Shown in pieces: positions 1-7,676 of a stretch of 41,328 nucleotides of DNA. The stretch lies in the NCBI GenBank assembly GCA_031428975.1, contig JANOYR010000190.1:1-41328 (forward strand), written 5' to 3'. The position numbers and the translations under genes were made by a program. The notes under the pieces are model-generated. The model had not been told where the DNA came from. It saw only the letters and a program-made list of their open reading frames with translations, and ran no database searches. Every line of letters starts with the position of its first letter. Within the stretch, counting starts at the first letter, position 1. Source of the DNA: JAAFIP01 sp031428975. GTDB taxonomy: Bacteria > Pseudomonadota > Gammaproteobacteria > Burkholderiales > Burkholderiaceae_C.

Positions 1-960
1 TACACCATTGGCACTGGCGGCTCGTCGGTGGTGGCGCTGCTGCTCGACCACATTGTGCCGCGCCTGCTAGGCAAGAATCCACTCTTAGTAGAAGCGATTT
101 GGAAGGACTTGTTTTTTCATACCCACGCCACTGCAGTGGGCGCTATCACCAGCTTGGCGCTGGCCTGCGTAGACACTGCCTTGTGGGATTGGAGGGCACA
201 AAGCCAACAATTACCTTTGTGGCAACTACTGGGTGGCGCACAAAGCCGTGTACCGCTGTACACCACCGAAGGGGGTTGGCTGCACCTGAGCAGCAGCGAG
301 CTGATAGAGCAAACGCTGGCAGCCAAAGAGCAGGGTTTTAAAGGCGCAAAGATCAAAGTGGGCAGACCGCATGTGAGCGAAGATGTGGCTAGACTTACAG
401 TTGTGCGCGATGCCGTGGGCGGCGCATTTGACATCATGGTGGATGCTAACCAAGGCTTGAACCGCAGCGAGGCGCTGCGGCGTGCATACGCATTTGCAGG
501 TTTGGGTCTCGGCTGGATAGAAGAACCCATGGCTGCCGAGGACGTGTCTGGCCACCGCCACTTGCGCCAGCAAACGGCCATACCCGTGGCAGTGGGCGAG
601 TCTTTGTACCATTTGTCACAGTTTCGCGAATATTTGGAAACAGGCGCATGCAGTGTAGTGCAGCCTGATGTAGCGCGTATTGGCGGCATCACGCCGTGGC
701 TGAAGGTAGCACACTTGGCCGAGGCCTTTAATGTGCCGGTGTGCCCGCATTTTTTAATGGAGCTGCATGTGAGCCTCTGCGCCGCTGTACCCAATGCAGC
801 CTGGGTGGAATATATCCCCCAGCTGGACGACATTACCACTAGCCGCATGCGGATTGTTGACGGCTATGCTTACCCGTCTGATGTTGCTGGCTTGGGCATT
901 GCTTGGGATTGGGATTCCATTACCTCTCGGCAAAAATTTTGCACGGCTATTCATCATTAG
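1..960 (+). CDS. Enolase-superfamily sugar-acid dehydratase/racemase (mandelate racemase group), 5' partial
   Basis: The frame is open from base 1, so the N-terminal capping domain is cut by the window edge. The visible 319 residues carry the barrel signatures of the mandelate racemase group: a K-x-K pair (codons at 349 and 355), metal ligands Asp (442), Glu in IEEP (near 520) and Glu in GES (598), and the general-base His in CPHF (748). The segment PHFLMELH followed by CAAVP resembles talarate/galactarate dehydratases and related sugar-acid dehydratases. Such enzymes abstract the alpha proton of an acid and usually lose water to give a 2-keto-3-deoxy acid. The SDR 39 nt downstream and the FAH-family hydrolase at 3678 fit a non-phosphorylative sugar-acid route. 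The actual substrate cannot be told from sequence. A muconate cycloisomerase is less likely because the His base is present. Confidence 0.85.
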   Translation, partial: YTIGTGGSSVVALLLDHIVPRLLGKNPLLVEAIWKDLFFHTHATAVGAITSLALACVDTALWDWRAQSQQLPLWQLLGGAQSRVPLYTTEGGWLHLSSSELIEQTLAAKEQGFKGAKIKVGRPHVSEDVARLTVVRDAVGGAFDIMVDANQGLNRSEALRRAYAFAGLGLGWIEEPMAAEDVSGHRHLRQQTAIPVAVGESLYHLSQFREYLETGACSVVQPDVARIGGITPWLKVAHLAEAFNVPVCPHFLMELHVSLCAAVPNAAWVEYIPQLDDITTSRMRIVDGYAYPSDVAGLGIAWDWDSITSRQKFCTAIHH

Positions 961-999
961 ACCGTATTTTTTCACTACTTATTGCCATTCAAGGACGAT

Positions 1000-1734
1000 A
1001 TGCGACTTCTAGGAAAAACCGCTTTAGTCACCGCCGCTGGCCAAGGCATTGGCAAAGCCAGTGTGCTGGCGCTGGCCGCTCAGGGCGCTCAGGTGATTGC
1101 TACCGATGTGAATCCCGCACTTTTGGCTAGCTACACAGGCGTGGTCAATGTGCGCACACAGGTGCTGGACGTACTGGACAAACCAGCTATATCGGCATGC
1201 ATCAGCCGGTTCGATCGCTTGGACATATTATTCAACTGCGCAGGTTTTGTGCATACTGGCAGTGTGCTGGATGCTCAGGAAAGCGAATGGGAGTTTGGTT
1301 TTAACCTGAATGTGCGCGCCCAGTTTTGGGCTATTCAAGCTGTTCTGCCCTTGATGGTACGCCAAGGCAGTGGCAGCATCATCAACATGGCCAGCGTATG
1401 CTCAAGTATCAAAGGCTTACCCAATCGCTTCATATATGGAACAACCAAGGCTGCAGTGATTGGCCTGACTAAATCTGTAGCTGCGGATTTTGTAGCGCAA
1501 GGGATACGCTGCAACGCGATATGCCCAGGCACAGTCGACACACCGTCGCTGGGCGACCGCATCAACGCTTTTGAAGATCCCGCAGCAGCACGCCAAGCTT
1601 TCATTGCACGCCAGCCTATGGGGCGTCTCGCGCAAGCAAGCGAGATCGCGCCCTTGGTGGTTTTTTTGGCATCTGACGAATCTGCCTTTGTAACTGGGCA
1701 GGCTTACAGCATTGATGGTGGTATTTCTATTTAA
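1000..1734 (+). CDS. SDR dehydrogenase, BDH2/2-keto-3-deoxy-L-fuconate dehydrogenase-like
   Basis: A classical short-chain dehydrogenase of 244 residues. The nucleotide motif is TAAGQGIG near residue 12, the NAG-type motif is FNCAG, and the active-site block is MASV then YGTTK. The stretch from YGTTK through SVAADF, GIRCN and CPGTVDTPSL is very close to human BDH2 and to bacterial 2-keto-3-deoxy-L-fuconate dehydrogenases. The likely reaction is NAD-dependent oxidation of a 2-keto-3-deoxy sugar acid made by the upstream enolase. I chose ATG 1000 because AAGGA lies just before it and the family begins right at this point; a TTG at 982 would add six residues. It follows the enolase gene on the same strand and converges on the oxygenase genes. 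Family assignment is firm, substrate inferred. Confidence 0.88.
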   Translation: MRLLGKTALVTAAGQGIGKASVLALAAQGAQVIATDVNPALLASYTGVVNVRTQVLDVLDKPAISACISRFDRLDILFNCAGFVHTGSVLDAQESEWEFGFNLNVRAQFWAIQAVLPLMVRQGSGSIINMASVCSSIKGLPNRFIYGTTKAAVIGLTKSVAADFVAQGIRCNAICPGTVDTPSLGDRINAFEDPAAARQAFIARQPMGRLAQASEIAPLVVFLASDESAFVTGQAYSIDGGISI

Positions 1735-1758
1735 GCCACAGCACTCGGTATCGATCGG

Positions 1759-2244
1759 CTAGATTGGCTTGATCATTGAATTGGCGATCAAGTCGTTGTC
1801 AAAAATGCATAAGCGCTGGGCAAATTTTAGCCCTTGGCTGGTGTGCACCATGCGGTCTAGGTAGCGGCCAACGCTCAAAATCTCAGGCAGAGCGTTGCGG
1901 TGCGTGCGTATTACCAGATATGCTGTTTCAGCCTCGATGCATTCTGCGTTTTCTAGCGTAAGCAGGGGTGCGCTCACAATATGCCGCTGGTAATACGGGT
2001 CATGGTAAATCGTTTGCTGTGCACCGTAGACACGGTCGCGCAGCATGGCTTGGCTTTCAAAATGTAGAATCGAGAGCGGTAGCCGAGCTTCAAAATTTTC
2101 ACGCGATTGAATTTGGTAGGTGCATTGCTCAGTGAATAAATCTGGCCACTCAGAAAAATCGGTACTGTCCAAAATTTGAGCGTAACGCAGATGCAGCGCC
2201 TGCACATCAGTAAAATTTGAATCTTTCATAACTATATTATTCAT
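1759..2244 (-). CDS. Aromatic-ring hydroxylase small (beta) subunit, NagH-like
   Basis: A 161-residue SnoaL-fold beta subunit of a Rieske non-haem iron oxygenase. The ENFEARLPLS segment, RDRVYG, YHDPYYQRHIV and the C-terminal NS-x-I-x-PI ending match what I recall of salicylate 5-hydroxylase NagH. It would stabilise the catalytic alpha subunit encoded just upstream (2300-3595). The start is uncertain: ATG 2244 overlaps the first base of a dispersed repeat that fills the spacer between the two subunit genes, and ATG 2229 is an alternative. Neither has a clear ribosome binding site. The gene converges on the SDR with 24 bp between stops. Ferredoxin and reductase partners are not in this window. 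Confidence 0.85.
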   Translation of the reverse strand: MNNIVMKDSNFTDVQALHLRYAQILDSTDFSEWPDLFTEQCTYQIQSRENFEARLPLSILHFESQAMLRDRVYGAQQTIYHDPYYQRHIVSAPLLTLENAECIEAETAYLVIRTHRNALPEILSVGRYLDRMVHTSQGLKFAQRLCIFDNDLIANSMIKPI

Positions 2245-2290
2245 AGCACACTATGACCATTTCACCGTGACATTGGCAGTATTTCTTATG
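2243..2290 (+). repeat. 48-bp dispersed repeat, copy A
   Basis: One of nine ungapped copies in the window. The shared words are ATAGC, then TATGACCAT after 4 nt, then a GACGNTGACATTG-like block. This copy fills nearly all of the 55-bp spacer between the two oxygenase subunit genes and touches the first possible start codon of the small subunit. Confidence 0.75.
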
Positions 2291-2299
2291 CATACAGCG

Positions 2300-3595
2300 T
2301 TAAACATCCATGCAATTTCGCCAGTAGGCATACATACCGCGGATGAGGGTTTCAGTCACCATGTGATCGGTGGCTTTAACCTCAAGTCCATCTAGTTCGC
2401 TCAAGGTACGTGCCTCTTGATTCGCTGCAAAAGCCTGTTGCACAAACGCAATAACCTCTCCGTCGTCTGCGCTCACAAAACCTGCTGGCCCAAATAAATT
2501 GGCTTGGCGTAAACGCCGCTGGATCATCGCCTCGTTATCGTCTTCAAAACCAAAATGTGTCCACACAAAATCAAACTCGCCCACGCCTACGGGCTGTATG
2601 TGGCGGGTGGACAGTGAGTTGACTTGCTGCTGGATGATAAGGCTGGGAAATAAGGTCATCATGACTACGGTAGGGCCGTTCCACCACGCTTCTGGCACAA
2701 CATCTAGCAATCGATCATCCCCAAGCTTCATGCCTTCTTTGAAACTTGTGACACCCGCAGTCACAGCCGCTGTGGCGGCGGCTTCATTGCGCCTAGAGAC
2801 CATGCAGGCATGCCTGCCTTTGGCATCCAGCACCATTTGGCTTTTTTGGTCGGCACGCCAGAGGCCAAAAGTAACAAACCATGTGTGCAGCAGACCTGGG
2901 TGGTAAGGGTCTTTGATGTTCTCCTGCATCAGTTTCCAATTCGAGGGAATGCGCTGGCGGTTGATACCTAAGAGCTTGAGAGGCTTGTGAAACACACGGT
3001 CAAAATACTTGAGCACATCAGGGCCCAAATAGTCTTCAAAGCACTCCACGCCGTGGTCAAACGAAGCAAAAACTACGCCGCCACGACGCGCTACTTTGAG
3101 TTTGGTGAGACCATGCTCACCGAGCTGGAAGTCTTCTGGCATACCGCCTTGCTTAAAAGCCTCGCATGTTTCTGTGGCGGCTACATCAACGCCGTTTTTA
3201 AACGGCAGTCCCGCCAAATCGCCATTGAGTTTGTACGTCCACTGGTGGTAAGGACAAACAAAGCTGCGTGCATTGCCTGTGCGCTCGCGCATGAATTGCA
3301 CGCCGCGGTGCGCGCAGCGGTTCTCCACCACATAGATGCTGTCTGCTTGGCCAGGGCGCCCGCGCTCGCGCACCATCACCACGCTTCGCTCACCAATCTT
3401 GGATAATTTGTAATCGCCTGCATGGGGGATTTCACATTCAAGCCCCACATAGCACCAATGGTTTTGGTAAAAAAGCCGCTCCATCTCACGCTGATACAGG
3501 CTAGCGTCGGTATAAACCCAGCCGGGCGCTTGGCTGGTGGGCGGACTACCCCATATGCGCTCAGGGCTGCTGTGGATGGGGATGTGTTTTTGCAT
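2300..3595 (-). CDS. Rieske aromatic-ring hydroxylase large (alpha) subunit, salicylate 5-hydroxylase (NagG)-like
   Basis: A full-length 431-residue alpha subunit. The Rieske centre is C94-x-H96, 17 residues, then C114-x-x-H117. The mononuclear iron site is in NIKDPYHPGLLH, with D229 as the bridging aspartate and H232 and H237 as ligands. Long stretches (QENIKDPYHPGLLHTW, IIQQQVNS, RQANLFGPAGFVSADDGE, the ending TETLIRGMYAYWR) match my memory of Ralstonia NagG, which hydroxylates salicylate to gentisate. A related anthranilate or other benzoate-type substrate is also possible. It begins at ATG 3595, divergent from the FAH-family gene, and is followed by the beta subunit. No ferredoxin or reductase gene accompanies it here, so electron supply must come from elsewhere. 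Confidence 0.9.
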   Translation of the reverse strand: MQKHIPIHSSPERIWGSPPTSQAPGWVYTDASLYQREMERLFYQNHWCYVGLECEIPHAGDYKLSKIGERSVVMVRERGRPGQADSIYVVENRCAHRGVQFMRERTGNARSFVCPYHQWTYKLNGDLAGLPFKNGVDVAATETCEAFKQGGMPEDFQLGEHGLTKLKVARRGGVVFASFDHGVECFEDYLGPDVLKYFDRVFHKPLKLLGINRQRIPSNWKLMQENIKDPYHPGLLHTWFVTFGLWRADQKSQMVLDAKGRHACMVSRRNEAAATAAVTAGVTSFKEGMKLGDDRLLDVVPEAWWNGPTVVMMTLFPSLIIQQQVNSLSTRHIQPVGVGEFDFVWTHFGFEDDNEAMIQRRLRQANLFGPAGFVSADDGEVIAFVQQAFAANQEARTLSELDGLEVKATDHMVTETLIRGMYAYWRNCMDV

Positions 3596-3677
3596 ATGCT
3601 TAGTTTACACAACTGGCCACCAAGGCGCACAAACGCTACCCTACAATTAGCGCTTATCAAACCCTTTAGGAGACAGC

Positions 3678-4544
3678 ATGAAATTAGTGCGCTACGGCAA
3701 GCCCGGCAAAGAAAAACCTGGTCTGATTGACACCCAAGGCATTTTGCGAGACTTAAGCGGTGTTGTTCAAGACATTGGCGCAGAGCAATTGGGGGGGACT
3801 GCTTTAGCCAAACTCTCTAAAATTAAAACCGACAAACTCCCCGCCGTCAAAGGTAAGCCACGTATGGGTTGCCCCGTGGCCCATATCGGGAAATTTATTG
3901 CCATTGGCCTTAATTATTCTGACCACGCGGCTGAAGCAGGCATGCCGATCCCCAAAGAACCTATTGTCTTCATGAAGGCCACCAGTTGCGTCCAAGGCCC
4001 CGATGACTCTGTGATGCTGCCTAAAAATTCTGTCAAAAGCGATTGGGAGGTGGAGCTGGGTATTGTGATCGGCACTAAGGCGCAATACGTCAGTCAAAAA
4101 GACGCACTTAACTTTGTAGCTGGCTACGCGCTGGTCAATGATGTAAGCGAACGCGAATACCAGCTTGAGCGCGGCCCTCAGTGGGACAAGGGCAAGGGCT
4201 GCGACACTTTTGGCCCAATTGGACCTTGGATGGTAACCAAAGATGAAGTACCCAACCCACAGAAGCTGGCCATGTGGCTAGACCTGAATGGCGAACGCAT
4301 GCAAACTGGGAACACCAAGACCATGATTTTCAGCGTTGCCAAAATCGTCAGTTATGTGAGCCAATTTATGACGCTCATGCCGGGCGACGTCATCACCACG
4401 GGCACGCCACCCGGTGTAGGTATGGGCATCAAGAAAGACGGGCAACCCGCGCCGCGTTTTTTGCGCGCTGGTGACGTGATGACTTTGGGCATTGAAGGCT
4501 TGGGACAGCAGCAACAAACTGTATTGGCCTATAAAAAGTCCTGA
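3678..4544 (+). CDS. FAH-family hydrolase, 2,4-diketo-3-deoxy-L-fuconate hydrolase-like
   Basis: A 288-residue fumarylacetoacetate hydrolase superfamily enzyme. The metal-binding residues are E124 and E126 in DWEVELG and D155 in NDVSERE; the G-x-NY-x-DHA block near residue 78 and TTGTPPGVGMG near the C-terminus are typical. The N-terminal domain and length fit the group hydrolysing 2,4-diketo-3-deoxy sugar acids to pyruvate plus a hydroxy acid, often annotated as ureidoglycolate lyase. A fumarylpyruvate hydrolase, which would suit the gentisate product of a NagGH enzyme, is usually shorter. AGGAG at 3668 sets the start. It is transcribed away from the oxygenase genes. Confidence 0.85.
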   Translation: MKLVRYGKPGKEKPGLIDTQGILRDLSGVVQDIGAEQLGGTALAKLSKIKTDKLPAVKGKPRMGCPVAHIGKFIAIGLNYSDHAAEAGMPIPKEPIVFMKATSCVQGPDDSVMLPKNSVKSDWEVELGIVIGTKAQYVSQKDALNFVAGYALVNDVSEREYQLERGPQWDKGKGCDTFGPIGPWMVTKDEVPNPQKLAMWLDLNGERMQTGNTKTMIFSVAKIVSYVSQFMTLMPGDVITTGTPPGVGMGIKKDGQPAPRFLRAGDVMTLGIEGLGQQQQTVLAYKKS

Positions 4545-4609
4545 GATTCATCGCCCCGCTTATTGAAATGGCGCACGCATAAGGGTTAGCCCTAGAAATT
4601 GGATGCAGA

Positions 4610-4640
4610 AAATTGTATACAGTAAGACTGTATACAATTT
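4610..4640. promoter_or_regulatory. Double GTATAC palindrome, candidate GntR-type operator
   Basis: A perfect 14-bp inverted repeat (arms 4610-4623 and 4627-4640, 3-nt spacer). Each arm itself contains the near-palindrome TTGTATACA. It ends 23 bp before the permease ATG, so a bound protein or a hairpin here would cover the promoter or leader. The half-sites fit the TNGT-NN-ACNA pattern of GntR/FCD regulators. No regulator gene is next to it. Confidence 0.6.
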
Positions 4641-4663
4641 CTAATCATTTTTTGGAGCACTTT

Positions 4664-6187
4664 ATGGCAGAAATGCAGACACACCCCGTTGACGAGCGAT
4701 TGCCAACTGTCAAGCTGGGCGCTTTGGGCCTGCAACATGTGCTTGTCATGTATGCAGGCGCTGTAGCGGTACCGCTCATCGTTGGTCGTGCGCTCAAACT
4801 TAGCCCCGATCAAGTCGCCATGCTGATATCGGCAGATTTATTTTGCTGTGGTTTGGTTACCTTGATTCAATCGCTAGGGGCGACGCAATGGTTTGGCATC
4901 AAATTGCCCGTCATGATGGGGGTGACTTTTGCCTCTGTTGCTCCGATGGTCGCCATGGCCAATAGCAACCCTGGCGTTCAAGGGGCGGGATTGATTTTCG
5001 GATCGGTCATAGGAGCTGGTGCGGTGTCTATATTAATCGCCCCAACAGTCAGCAAAATGCTCCGATTTTTCCCCCCCGTGGTCACGGGAATCATCATTGC
5101 GGTGATTGGTATCAGTTTAATGCGCATCGGGATCAACTGGATATTCGGTAATCCTTTTGGTCCTACCGCTCCTAACGTGGTTAGCCACGAGCACAGCAAG
5201 TGGCTCGCCGATGTTGGCAGCATGGCCAACGCAGTGGTCACTCCAGCGGCTGGTGCGAGCGCTCCCGCTGCCAGCGTGGTGCCCGCTATTCCTAAGGGTT
5301 TGGCATTGGTCTCTTCTGTGCCGAATCCTAAATACGCACAACTGACACATATAGGCATAGCCTCCCTTGTATTGGTGTCGATCTTGCTGATTGCCAAATA
5401 CGCAAAGGGCTTTATCGCCAATATATCGGTATTGCTTGGGATATTGCTGGGCGGTTTGGTGGCTACCATGGCTGGTCTGATGACTTTTGAAAAGGTTGCA
5501 AAAGCCAACTGGTTTGATCTGGTCTTGCCTTTTGCCATAGCCGCCCCTGTGTTTGACCCGGTATTGATACTCACCATGAGTTTGGTGATGGTAGTTGTGA
5601 TGATCGAATCCACCGGTATGTTTTTGGCACTTGGCGACATGACTGGCAAAAAAGTCAGCCAAAAAGATCTGGCGGCTGGTTTGCGTACCGATGGTCTCGG
5701 CACTTTGATTGGCGGCATATTCAATACATTTCCCTACACCAGCTTTTCTCAAAATGTCGGGCTGGTAGGTGTCACAGGTGTGCGTAGCCGTTTTGTTTGC
5801 GTGGCGGGTGGTGTTATCTTGATCGTCTTGGGACTCATCCCAAAAATGGCAGCGTTGGTAGAGTCCTTACCCACCTTTGTGCTGGGCGGTGCAGGCTTGG
5901 TGATGTTTGGAATGGTTGCAGCCACTGGTATTCGAATATTGGGCGGCGTAGATTACAAAAACAACCGCAACAATCTCTTCATCGTCGCGGTGTCGTTCGG
6001 CTTTGGCATGATTCCTTTGATTGCACCAAATTTCAAACAGTGGATGCCGCACAGCATCCATCCTCTGATTGAGTCTGGCATTTTGCTGGCATCTATCAGC
6101 GCAGTGGCATTGAACTTGTTTTTCAACGGAGCGCAAGGAGACGGCTCGGACGCGGTTGAGGCGGCCAAATTGTCTGACGCCCACTGA
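4664..6187 (+). CDS. NCS2-family urate/xanthine-type permease
   Basis: A 507-residue nucleobase:cation symporter of the NAT/NCS2 family, an inner-membrane protein with the usual 12-14 helices. Signature features are the early QHVLVMYAGA segment, the conserved helix VMMGVTFA and the NAT motif QNVGLVGVTGVRSR, whose form is that of urate/xanthine rather than uracil or ascorbate carriers. I chose ATG 4664 over an upstream start at 4613 because GGAG at 4654 is well placed and the earlier start would begin inside the GTATAC operator. An Ala/Pro-rich insertion of roughly 45 residues (about residues 180-225) lies between membrane segments. No purine-catabolism gene is adjacent, so the exact purine is not settled. 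Confidence 0.9.
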   Translation: MAEMQTHPVDERLPTVKLGALGLQHVLVMYAGAVAVPLIVGRALKLSPDQVAMLISADLFCCGLVTLIQSLGATQWFGIKLPVMMGVTFASVAPMVAMANSNPGVQGAGLIFGSVIGAGAVSILIAPTVSKMLRFFPPVVTGIIIAVIGISLMRIGINWIFGNPFGPTAPNVVSHEHSKWLADVGSMANAVVTPAAGASAPAASVVPAIPKGLALVSSVPNPKYAQLTHIGIASLVLVSILLIAKYAKGFIANISVLLGILLGGLVATMAGLMTFEKVAKANWFDLVLPFAIAAPVFDPVLILTMSLVMVVVMIESTGMFLALGDMTGKKVSQKDLAAGLRTDGLGTLIGGIFNTFPYTSFSQNVGLVGVTGVRSRFVCVAGGVILIVLGLIPKMAALVESLPTFVLGGAGLVMFGMVAATGIRILGGVDYKNNRNNLFIVAVSFGFGMIPLIAPNFKQWMPHSIHPLIESGILLASISAVALNLFFNGAQGDGSDAVEAAKLSDAH

Positions 6188-6488
6188 CAGCCAATTGATT
6201 GATCTCAGGTTTGCGGCACAGAAAATGTACCCACACTGCTGGGCTGCGAACTCTTGGGCGCTAACGCATCTTGATTCTCGGTGCGGTAGATCGCACCGCT
6301 TTTGGCAGTGATGTATTGAATCGGTCTACGCGACCAACCACTGCTTAGTGCTATGCATTTGCGCAAAACGGTCTCCAAGGATTTCAAGTCTTCGCCCCAA
6401 CGACCACACAAAAACACGCCTCCATATCGCATCCGAAAATTCCGATGTACTGATCGGTGGGTAACTCCACTAGCAAGAGAGTCAGGTC
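6188..6488. other. Gene-poor spacer ending at a transposon-like element
   Basis: About 300 bp between the permease and the palindromic element. It holds a minus-strand open frame (6205-6492, 95 codons) whose only long start is a TTG inside the inserted element. I do not recognise its product and see no ribosome binding site. It could be the remnant of a gene cut by the insertion at 6489, or chance. Confidence 0.35.
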
Positions 6489-6690
6489 TCAATACTGTTC
6501 TTTTAGAGGTTTTGCTTGACTTTTGAAACTGCTCGTTCTGGTGCGCCCGATCAGCGTTTTGGCTCTCCCGTCCGACCGATTTGCGGTATGTCCGCCATGA
6601 GGGAGTGGCGGGAGCGCCAATACGCTACTCGGGCGCGTCAGAACAAGCAGCTTCAAAAGCTAGGCACAATATCTAAGCAAACAGTATTGA
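6489..6690 (+). mobile_element. 202-bp palindromic MITE-like element with 8-bp target duplication (core family copy 1)
   Basis: The whole element is one inverted repeat: arms of 82 bp (6489-6570 and 6609-6690) around a 38-nt core (6571-6608). The outer 11 bp are perfect (TCAATACTGTT at 6489-6499 against AACAGTATTGA at 6680-6690); the inner 28 bp match at 24 positions. It is flanked by a perfect direct repeat GTCAGGTC at 6481-6488 and 6691-6698, as expected of a target-site duplication. It encodes no transposase, so any movement would be non-autonomous. The 38-nt core recurs at 10238-10275 and, reversed, at 36762-36799. Confidence 0.8.
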
Positions 6691-6743
6691 GTCAGGTCTT
6701 ACAAAAACAACAGCCTTGCCAGCGGCGGCGATGCATCAAGCAC

Positions 6744-7676
6744 TCAAGGAATGCGCGCAATGAACGCAGTTAGCCCTCGTTCAGTAAAAAACGCTTGCAC
6801 AGCGCCACTCCAAATAGGAATGGCCTCGGCTTTATAAAACATCAAATGGCCGTCTTGCCCATAGGGCGCTTGCAGCACTAATTTGCCTTTGCCGCCTGCG
6901 GCTTCGAAAGCGGCAAACCATGATTTGGCTACATCTGGGCCAAAGTATTTGTCATTTTCCACATATAACCACAGCACTGGCACACGGGTTGTGCTGGCGT
7001 AATGGGCGATCACTTTAGCCATGGCATCGGGACGACAGGGAATGCCGTCCATGCCGTTGCCGCCTCGCCCGCCCGAGAAATTGATTGCAGCCACCACGCC
7101 ATTGGGCTGCATGCTGGCTGCAGCTAGCGATGCGAATCCTCCCGCTGACTGCCCCATCAGTACGATATTTTTAGCGTTTAAGCTGGCTCGTGTGCGCACA
7201 AAGGCCAAAGCGGCGTGCAGATCCCGTGCACTTTCTGTGCCCGTACGGTCGTATTTGGGGTCTTCGCAGTAGCCAAAGCTTTCGGCATATTCCCCGGGCG
7301 ATGTTCCATAGCCACGCCGCATGGGCGCTAACACCGCATACCCTTGCCCAACCAGGGTCTTGATTTGCTCTAGCAAACGGTAGCGCCCTAGCAATACCCG
7401 CTTTGAAGCGCGACTGGGGCTGCCGTGGCTCAAAATAATGACTGGGAAGGGGCCTGCGCCCTGCGGTTGGTACAAAGTGCCCACCAGGGGCGGTAGCTTG
7501 TCGCTTGCTTTGGTTTTGATCTGGGCAATGGCTACGATTTCTTCTCGCAGCTCTTGGCTAGTGCTTGCTGCATCACCCAGCGCATCTTTCCAACTACCAT
7601 CTTGCGCGATGGTGGCACAGGGCAGCGCACAGACCAGCAGCGCCGCAACCAACATGGAAAACGCAATCTGCTTCAT
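6744..7676 (-). CDS. Secreted alpha/beta hydrolase (dienelactone hydrolase-like)
   Basis: A 310-residue protein with a cleavable signal peptide (hydrophobic run after MKQIAFSM, cleavage probably after TIAQ), so it should act in the periplasm. The mature part is an alpha/beta hydrolase: oxyanion loop ILSHGSP, nucleophile Ser in GQSAGG near residue 176, likely Asp in VENDKYFG near residue 241 and His in DGHLMF near residue 278. The family covers dienelactone hydrolases, acetyl xylan esterase-like and prolyl oligopeptidase-like enzymes; the substrate is unknown. Its ATG overlaps the dbpA stop (ATGA at 7673-7676), so translation is probably coupled to dbpA, an odd pairing for a secreted hydrolase. 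Confidence 0.82.
   Translation of the reverse strand: MKQIAFSMLVAALLVCALPCATIAQDGSWKDALGDAASTSQELREEIVAIAQIKTKASDKLPPLVGTLYQPQGAGPFPVIILSHGSPSRASKRVLLGRYRLLEQIKTLVGQGYAVLAPMRRGYGTSPGEYAESFGYCEDPKYDRTGTESARDLHAALAFVRTRASLNAKNIVLMGQSAGGFASLAAASMQPNGVVAAINFSGGRGGNGMDGIPCRPDAMAKVIAHYASTTRVPVLWLYVENDKYFGPDVAKSWFAAFEAAGGKGKLVLQAPYGQDGHLMFYKAEAIPIWSGAVQAFFTERGLTAFIARIP

Noticed and set aside
117..848. Antisense open frame in the enolase gene
   Set aside because: The sense frame carries all metal ligands and the base; the antisense product has no family features.
1759..3595. A full naphthalene/salicylate operon
   Set aside because: Only the two oxygenase subunits are here; ferredoxin, reductase and gentisate genes are absent. 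The HCCA-isomerase-like gene is 16 kb away in an acyl-CoA operon.
4978..5724. Long antisense open frame (248 codons) in the permease gene
   Set aside because: It lies opposite a gene with clear family motifs and has no recognisable domain; it follows from codon bias of the sense gene.
6205..6492. 95-codon minus-strand open frame next to the palindromic element
   Set aside because: Its start would be a TTG inside the inserted element, no ribosome binding site is seen and I recognise no family. It is mentioned only as the content of the spacer.
6479..6699. The AGACCTGACTC-like words as a sign of a REP-associated tyrosine transposase
   Set aside because: The words are explained by the 8-bp duplication GTCAGGTC flanking the element; no transposase sequence is nearby.
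6516..6773. 85-codon plus-strand open frame across the palindrome
   Set aside because: It consists mostly of the inverted-repeat arms and core, so its codons reflect the repeat, not a protein.
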